NCBI GenBank assembly: GCA_030591565.1 | Contig: JAUVAU010000013.1 | Location: forward strand, 1 to 45,946 | Direction of reading: 5' to 3' | Length of the DNA: 45,946 nucleotides | Origin: Deltaproteobacteria bacterium | Lineage (GTDB): Bacteria; Desulfobacterota; Deferrisomatia; Deferrisomatales; BM512 | Shown here: positions 41,955 through 45,946 of the stretch, in pieces | Numbering within the stretch: the first letter of the stretch is position 1 | How the letters are laid out: each line of letters begins with the position of its first letter | The notes under the pieces: generated by a model | Seen by the model: only the letters and a program-made list of their open reading frames with translations | What the model was told of the DNA's origin: nothing | Database searches by the model: none | Made by a program: the position numbers and the translations under genes

Positions 41955-42168
41955 CGTTGTCAGGGGCGAAAAATGATCCTCGAAATACTTATAGGTATGC
42001 CTGCGGTCATTTTTCTTCCCTTCCTAGCCCTCGAAGGATCTTCGGGGCTTCCAGTTTATCGTCGGCTTAGCTGGAGGTTTGCCCGGCATCGGCTAGAATC
42101 TCCAGTTTAGCCCGGTTTAGTGTTACCCCCTCCGCTTCGGGAGAGTTTTTCGTCAGAGCCTCCTATGT
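41921..42168 (+). repeat. ~245 bp palindromic interspersed repeat, copy 4 (forward)
   Basis: Forward copy whose left end (AGGAAGCCTGTTGAAAAACC) lies inside the NIF3-like coding region and supplies its stop codon; the right end (GAGCCTCCTATG) is about 17 bp from the stop of the convergent aminotransferase gene. Arms GAAAAATGA (41968-41976) and TCATTTTTC (42007-42015) with ATAC/GTAT near the centre can pair, and CCCCGGATATCCTCCGA can pair imperfectly with TCGAAGGATCTTCGGGG farther out. It is inverted relative to copy 3, with about 1.45 kb between them. Confidence 0.85.
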
Positions 42169-42184
42169 AGCGGGGTCACCCGAA

Positions 42185-43522
42185 TCAGGTGACGAGGGGT
42201 TTTATCTCCCCGGCTGCGCCGCCGTAGGCGTCGAGAATTTTCTCCACGGTTTTTTCATCGTGGGCCGCCGAGAGTGAGCCGCCGCCGTGGACCGAATAGA
42301 CGCCCCGGTTCAGCAGCGCGATCTTCAGTTCGCGGTCCTTGACGGTGTAATGAGTCTTCTCGGCCAGGTCGGTCGGCGATTCCAGCCGGTCGTCTTCCCC
42401 CTTCAGTATGTGCGTCATGAAGAGGCTGCCCTTGCCGGTTAGCCCCACGGGGAGGCCGACGTCGGCGAACCGCTGCTTTATCCCGGCGCGGACCCTGTCG
42501 CCCAGGCGGGCCAGTTGGGGATAGAGGGTGTCTCCGGTATCTTTCAAGGTGCGCAGCGTCGCCAGCGCCCCCGCCAGGGTTATGGGGTTGCAGGAAAAGG
42601 TGCCGCCGCCCACCAGCACCGATTTGCCCGACTTTGCCGTATTTGCCGGATTGGCAAGCTCCATGATCTCTTCGCGTCCGCCAAACACTCCGATGGGGAA
42701 GCCGCCGCCGATTATCTTTCCCAGGGTCACCATATCCGGCGTCACCCCATACTCGTCGGCGAGCAGCCCGTAGCGGAAGCGAAAACCGCTGATGATCTCG
42801 TCGAAGATCAGCACCGCGCCTGAGCGGTCGCACTTTTCGCGCAGGTATTCCAGATATTCCTGTTTGCCGGGGATGAAGCCGCCCGCGCCGATCAATGGCT
42901 CGACGATCACTGCTGCGATCTTTCCTTCACGAGCCTCGAAGACCTCTTCGCTCGCTTCGATATCGTTGAAGTGAAGGTGGTCGATGCACTGGGCGTCGGG
43001 GTCCAGCAGGCCAGGCCCCTCGGCTCCGCAGAAGGGAGCTTTCACCGAGAAAGAGAGGTCGGTGGAGGCCCCGTGCCAGCCCCCGGCGACTTTGAGCACC
43101 CAGGGTTTGTCGGTAAAAGCGCGTGCGAGGCGAACGGCGTACATAGTCGCCTCGGTGCCGGTGCAGCAAAAGCGCAGCTTCTCCAGCATCGGCGCGGCGT
43201 CCACGAGTTCATCGGCGAGAAGTATCTGGTTTTCGCTGGGGATGCCCCAGTGCCAGCCGCTCTTCAGCGCCTCGGCGGCAGCTTCCATCGGGCCGACGGG
43301 CGCGTGGCCCAGGATCATGGCGTAGTGGCCCATCCACAGATCGATCAGCTCATGGCCGTCCTCGTCTGTTACCGTGGCGCCTATGGAGGATTTGGCATAA
43401 AAGGGATATGGTTCAAAGAGCCGCATATTGTGGCAGATGCCGCCGGGGAAGTGTCCCTGGGCTTTCTCGTTCAGTCGGCCTGATGCTTCGTTGTTGGTTT
43501 TGTAATCGTCAAAAAGCTTCAC
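42185..43522 (-). CDS. Class III aminotransferase, glutamate-1-semialdehyde aminomutase-like
   Basis: A PLP enzyme of ~445 aa resembling HemL. Features: substrate-loop-type GHFPGGICHNMRLF near the start, CCTGTEATMYAVRLAR (phosphate binding), IFDEIISGFR with the PLP-contacting Asp, and the Schiff-base Lys in VTLGKIIGGGFPIG. True HemL makes 5-aminolevulinate from glutamate-1-semialdehyde, but many paralogues are aminotransferases, and no hemA or other heme gene is near. Start choice is uncertain: GTG at 43522 with GGAGG 11 bases upstream gives the family's usual length, while ATG at 43633 would add 37 unsupported residues. A valid alternative call is an uncharacterised class III aminotransferase. 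Confidence 0.82.
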   Translation of the reverse strand: MKLFDDYKTNNEASGRLNEKAQGHFPGGICHNMRLFEPYPFYAKSSIGATVTDEDGHELIDLWMGHYAMILGHAPVGPMEAAAEALKSGWHWGIPSENQILLADELVDAAPMLEKLRFCCTGTEATMYAVRLARAFTDKPWVLKVAGGWHGASTDLSFSVKAPFCGAEGPGLLDPDAQCIDHLHFNDIEASEEVFEAREGKIAAVIVEPLIGAGGFIPGKQEYLEYLREKCDRSGAVLIFDEIISGFRFRYGLLADEYGVTPDMVTLGKIIGGGFPIGVFGGREEIMELANPANTAKSGKSVLVGGGTFSCNPITLAGALATLRTLKDTGDTLYPQLARLGDRVRAGIKQRFADVGLPVGLTGKGSLFMTHILKGEDDRLESPTDLAEKTHYTVKDRELKIALLNRGVYSVHGGGSLSAAHDEKTVEKILDAYGGAAGEIKPLVT

Positions 43523-43624
43523 GGTATGAAAAGCCTCCGGTGGAATAAAGTCATGTCGGGGAGGGTTTTTGTAACACGAGCGAACCTGTTCGGCAACATC
43601 TGTGGTAATTTGCGTGCGGTTCTT

Positions 43625-44116
43625 GTGATTCATCTTTTGCAAAGCGGGAGCGAAAAAATAGGAACGAGACCTTTTCACCACAAGCTAAAGCCCTCTGCAC
43701 CAGTCTGGGCGCACCTGCTTATGTCGTCGCTTCTGTGGACGGGGGTGGGGAGCTTTTTGCTCTATCGGGCGGTGAGCGTTGGGGCGGGTCTGACCACGAC
43801 TGCGGCGCTCATCTCGGTGCTGATTGCTCTCGTTGCCGGGTTCATCAAGGGGATCAAGGTGCTGGGGCCGGCGTCGGACAGGAGCGTTGCGCGCATGGTG
43901 GAGAGGGGCGACGGTTATTGCCTCGGGGGGTTTCTCAGCTGGAAGAGCTGGCTTCTGGTCGTGGGGATGATGGCGCTTGGCAAGGTGCTGAGAGCGCTCT
44001 CGCTCCCGCCCTGGTTTATCGCTCCGCTGCTCGGCGCGGTCGGCACCGCGCTGCTGCTGGGGAGCCTCACCTTCTGGAAGGCTTTTTCCCGGCAGCTTTC
44101 CAGCCCGGGCGAATAA
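43625..44116 (+). CDS. Small integral membrane protein of unknown function
   Basis: About 130-165 residues with four hydrophobic segments (WAHLLMSSLLWTGVGSFLLY, AALISVLIALVAGFI, WLLVVGMMALGKVL and LLGAVGTALLLGSLTF). I do not recognise the family. The start is unclear: GTG at 43625 keeps the full first membrane segment; ATG at 43721 would cut it; ATG at 43526 would run antisense through the start region of the aminotransferase. None has a good ribosome-binding site. It is divergent from the aminotransferase gene and 322 bp before the TRAP operon. Confidence 0.6.
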   Translation: MIHLLQSGSEKIGTRPFHHKLKPSAPVWAHLLMSSLLWTGVGSFLLYRAVSVGAGLTTTAALISVLIALVAGFIKGIKVLGPASDRSVARMVERGDGYCLGGFLSWKSWLLVVGMMALGKVLRALSLPPWFIAPLLGAVGTALLLGSLTFWKAFSRQLSSPGE

Positions 44117-44241
44117 CTCCCGCTTCATTTTCCCTACAGTTTACAGCCTCTTCCTGTCCGTGCCGACCAAGGTGCGAGAGCATCAAAAAAAATCTTATCT
44201 CCCGGCAAGGCCCTGAATTTTTAGCTACAAAATAAGGTTTG

Positions 44242-44261
44242 TACCAACCAACGGGTTGGTA
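44242..44261. promoter_or_regulatory. Perfect 8+8 bp palindrome, probable operator
   Basis: TACCAACC, a four-base spacer AACG, then GGTTGGTA: an exact inverted repeat. Its ACCAACC...GGTTGGT form is what dimeric TetR- or GntR-family repressors bind, and substrate-inducible TRAP operons are often controlled this way. It is not followed by a T-run, so it is not a terminator. The regulator itself is not in the window. Confidence 0.6.
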
Positions 44262-44369
44262 GATTGAGAAACTGCCAATGATACCGGTCTCATCTGTGGT
44301 GTCTGTCTGTCATCTTTTTACTTGGCTGGACTGTGGTTGTGTGTTAACAAATAACGACGTTTTATTTTT

Positions 44370-44397
44370 GTACCATCATACCCGTACCATCATACTC
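44370..44397 (+). repeat. Tandem 14-bp direct repeat in the dctP leader
   Basis: GTACCATCATACCC is followed at once by GTACCATCATACTC, two units differing by one base. It lies 42 bp before the dctP start codon, downstream of the AT-rich candidate promoter. It could be a binding site for a tandem-bound activator or repressor, or a slippage duplication. The GTACCA core echoes the arm of the upstream palindrome (GTACCAACC). Confidence 0.6.
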
Positions 44398-44438
44398 GGT
44401 TGCCCTGCGGGGCGCCCACGGCGTTCAAGGAGACAGGA

Positions 44439-45488
44439 ATGAAGCATTTCAAGCGTCTTGTTACACTGGCAGCAATAGTTGCCCTCATCGGTACAGCCGG
44501 CCTGGCTGGCGCAAACGACAAACTCGCCAACTGGAAGCCCAAGTTTGATCCTTCCGGAGCGAAGTACGTAATGAAGGTCTCCAACATCTCTCACCCGGTT
44601 ATCGAGGGCGTCGGCTCCGGTTATCGCATCCGCGACCGCCTGTGGGAAGAAACCAACGGCCAGATCTTCTACGATTACTACCCCCTGGCACAGATGGGTG
44701 GCGAAGTGGAAGTTCTCAATCAGCTGATGATGGGTTCGGTTCAGGGTATGCTCTGCTCCTCGGTGGCCGCGGCCAACGTGAGCGAGAAGCTGGGTATCGT
44801 CAACCTGCCCTTCCTGGTCAACTCCTTTGACAAGCTGGACAAGTTCATCGGCAACGATGAGCTCTTCGGTGAGTACAAAACCGCCGCCGTTGACAAGGGC
44901 CTCATGACCGTTGACGTCACCGGTTACGGCAACTACGGCTGGGCCACTGTCAAGCCCGTCACCTCCATCGCCGCCGCCAAGACCATGAAGTTCCGCGTCG
45001 CCGAAGCGCCCGTCAACCAGAACCTCTACAAGCAGTGGGGCCTCAACGCGGTCGTCATGCCCTGGCCCGACGTACCCGTCTCTTTGAAGCAGGGCGTCAT
45101 TGATGGCCTGGACCACACCCCCATGGTGTGCAACATCACCAAGAAGTTTGAAGTCGCCAAGAACTTTGTGCAGATCAACTACGCGCAGGGCCTCTTCATC
45201 CACATGCTCAACAAAGCATGGTTCGACGGCCTGCCCGCCGACCTGCAGGCGACGCTCCTCAAGGTCATCAAGGAAGAGTGCGCCAATACCCGTGACCTCA
45301 CTCGCAAGCAGGAAGCTGCCCAGATCGAGAAGGCCAAGGCCAACGGGATCACCTTCGTGACCCTCTCCGACGCCGACATGGCGACCCTGGCCTCCAAGGG
45401 CGATGCGGTTCACGACGCCTGGGCTGACAAGATCGGTGCCGATTACCTCAAGAAAGTTCAGGATGCCCTGGGTTACACCGGCAAGTAG
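44439..45488 (+). CDS. dctP: TRAP transporter substrate-binding protein DctP
   Basis: A 349-aa periplasmic solute receptor of the DctP family. The signal peptide is MKHFKRLVTLAAIVALIGTA, ending near GLAGA. The mature protein shows family features: LWEETNGQIFYDYYPLAQMGGE (the conserved G-x-x-x-x-x-YPxxQLG region), FRVAEAPVNQNLYKQWG with the Arg that binds the substrate carboxylate, and GVIDGLDHTP. It delivers an organic acid to the DctQM permease. ATG at 44439 with GGAG seven bases upstream. Codon use is strongly C-ending, suggesting high expression. The substrate is not predictable from the sequence. Confidence 0.93.
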   Translation: MKHFKRLVTLAAIVALIGTAGLAGANDKLANWKPKFDPSGAKYVMKVSNISHPVIEGVGSGYRIRDRLWEETNGQIFYDYYPLAQMGGEVEVLNQLMMGSVQGMLCSSVAAANVSEKLGIVNLPFLVNSFDKLDKFIGNDELFGEYKTAAVDKGLMTVDVTGYGNYGWATVKPVTSIAAAKTMKFRVAEAPVNQNLYKQWGLNAVVMPWPDVPVSLKQGVIDGLDHTPMVCNITKKFEVAKNFVQINYAQGLFIHMLNKAWFDGLPADLQATLLKVIKEECANTRDLTRKQEAAQIEKAKANGITFVTLSDADMATLASKGDAVHDAWADKIGADYLKKVQDALGYTGK

Positions 45489-45513
45489 TAGTTAGCATGT
45501 GAAGGTATTCCAG

Positions 45514-45555
45514 CCGGGGGCGGATGACGAGAGTCACCGTCCCCGGTTTTTATTT
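45514..45555 (+). terminator. Intrinsic terminator/attenuator between dctP and dctQ
   Basis: CCGGGG (45514-45519) pairs with CCCCGG (45541-45546), extended inward by GCGG/CCGT and GAC/GTC around a GAGA loop, and is followed directly by TTTTTATTTT. This is a good rho-independent terminator. As it lies after the receptor gene and before the permease gene, partial read-through would make receptor in excess over permease, as is common for binding-protein-dependent systems. Confidence 0.85.
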
Positions 45556-45598
45556 TCCCCCTTCCTACTCCTCGGAGGATATCCGGGGTTTTTCAACA
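45546..45598 (-). repeat. Degenerate fragment of the palindromic repeat family
   Basis: The segment TTCCTACTCCTCGGAGGATA and then CCGGGGTTTTTCAACAA joins pieces that are ~90 bp apart in full copies: the arm after TCATTTTTC and the left terminal end in reverse orientation. It is therefore an internally deleted relic of the repeat. It lies between the terminator and dctQ, inside the TRAP operon. Confidence 0.7.
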
Positions 45599-45616
45599 AA
45601 CTCATAGGTTCCGTCG

Positions 45617-45946
45617 ATGATCCGAAAGCTTCTGTATAGAATCGACAAGGTGTTGAGTTTCTTCGAGCACTGGACGCTGTTCATATCGGTGGCGGCTGCG
45701 CTGTCAACGCTCTTTGGTAGCGTAATAACGAGGTTTTTGACGCGTTGGGGTATTGCGTCGACGTTGACCTGGCCAGAGGAGCTGGTGCGTGAGGTCATCG
45801 TCTATACGACCTTTGTGGGGTGCGCGGCGGCGGTGAAAAACCGCGCTTTGATCCGCATCGACGCCCTGCCCAGTGTGGTGAAGGGGCTTAAGAGGCCGCT
45901 GGATATCTTGTCGCATTTTACGCTGATGGGGTTTGCCGGGTTCATC
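45617..45946 (+). CDS. dctQ: TRAP transporter small permease DctQ (start only, cut by window end)
   Basis: An open frame of 110 codons running off the right edge. It begins MIRKLLYRIDKVLSFFEHWT, with a hydrophobic segment (LFISVAAALSTLFGSV), then WPEELVREVIVYTTFVGCAAAVKNRALIRID. This E-x-x-R...G-x-A-x-A...H/A-I-x-I-D pattern is the core of the DctQ small subunit. The ATG at 45617 has AGG about eight bases upstream. It follows dctP after a terminator and a repeat fragment. The DctM large permease is expected next, outside the window. Confidence 0.9.
   Translation, partial: MIRKLLYRIDKVLSFFEHWTLFISVAAALSTLFGSVITRFLTRWGIASTLTWPEELVREVIVYTTFVGCAAAVKNRALIRIDALPSVVKGLKRPLDILSHFTLMGFAGFI

Larger units (their letters stand above)
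44117..44438. other. 322-bp gene-free region upstream of the TRAP operon
   Basis: No coding region is supported here; it is AT-richer than its surroundings. It holds a perfect palindrome (44242-44261) and a tandem 14-bp repeat (44370-44397), described separately, and ends with the GGAG ribosome-binding site of dctP. The region looks like the controlled promoter and leader of the TRAP genes. I cannot place the -35/-10 elements with confidence; the TTTTATTTTTG run at about 44360-44370 is a candidate -10 region. Confidence 0.55.

Noticed and set aside
8325-42168. CRISPR array or phage attachment sites as an explanation of the repeats
   Set aside because: Copies are ~240 bp, few, far apart and in both orientations, with no regular spacers, cas genes, integrase or tRNA nearby.
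42185-43522. Calling the aminotransferase hemL
   Set aside because: The motifs fit the GSA-aminomutase-like group but also other class III enzymes, and no tetrapyrrole genes are nearby.
44376-45413. 345-codon reverse frame opposite dctP
   Set aside because: dctP is unmistakable; the reverse frame is a by-product of strongly C-ending codons.
45565-45798. 77-codon reverse frame over the start of dctQ
   Set aside because: It is antisense to dctQ and ends in repeat-derived codons; no support as a gene.

Overview
This is a GC-rich, gene-dense chromosome segment of a Gram-negative bacterium. Signal peptides, lipoboxes, an outer-membrane barrel protein, a LolA-like carrier and lipid A-type acyltransferases show a double membrane. 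The mix of TRAP uptake, Trk potassium uptake, a long-form SerA, PilZ and many B12-binding radical SAM proteins suggests a deltaproteobacterium-like (Desulfobacterota or similar) anaerobe or microaerophile. That placement is inference; no rRNA or tRNA gene is present to test it.

Layout: (1) 1-8326, housekeeping: the 3' end of an RluA-type pseudouridine synthase, serA, a convergent PilZ gene, trkA-trkH, and a large outer-membrane metalloprotease/beta-propeller/beta-barrel fusion. (2) 8571-38038, one leftward (- strand) array of 29 genes, mostly joined by 1-4 nt stop/start overlaps. It is a lipid-type biosynthetic cluster with the logic of aryl-polyene / dialkylresorcinol / flexirubin clusters. 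It holds a FabG-type reductase, four catalytically complete FabF/FabB-type ketosynthases, two short ketosynthase-like proteins lacking the active-site cysteine, one StlD/DarB-type ketosynthase, three acyl carrier proteins, two hotdog dehydratases, a thioesterase, a phytoene-desaturase-like flavoprotein, three acyltransferase-type proteins (PlsC-, LpxL- and BtrH-like), a glycosyltransferase, a PagL-like barrel, and export parts (MMPL/RND pump, LolA-like carrier, DUF3261-type lipoprotein, ABC-2 exporter). Unusually, four B12-binding-type radical SAM enzymes are built in. (3) 38210-40237, a divergent dynamin-like GTPase. (4) 40471-41954, a carboxymuconolactone-decarboxylase-family gene and a NIF3-like gene between inverted copies of a repeat. 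(5) 42185-45946, a GSA-aminomutase-like class III aminotransferase, a small membrane protein, and the start of a TRAP operon (dctP, dctQ).

How the cluster probably works (inference): ACP-bound acyl chains are extended by paired ketosynthase/chain-length-factor-like subunits, reduced by FabG and dehydrated by the hotdog proteins to give a (poly)unsaturated chain. The desaturase-like flavoprotein and radical SAM enzymes tailor it. The DarB-like ketosynthase may join two chains into a cyclohexanedione/resorcinol-type ring. Acyltransferases, the glycosyltransferase and the LolA/MMPL/ABC parts then place the product in the cell envelope. No ammonia-lyase or acyl-activating ligase for an aromatic starter and no obvious DarA-type aromatase is seen, so the product is unlikely to be a standard aryl polyene.

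A ~235-245 bp imperfectly palindromic repeat with shared ends occurs four times in full (8325-8563, 16138-16384, 40237-40467, 41921-42168) and once as a fragment (about 45546-45598). Full copies sit at or next to stop codons. Two direct copies bracket the DarB/ABC/BtrH part of the cluster.
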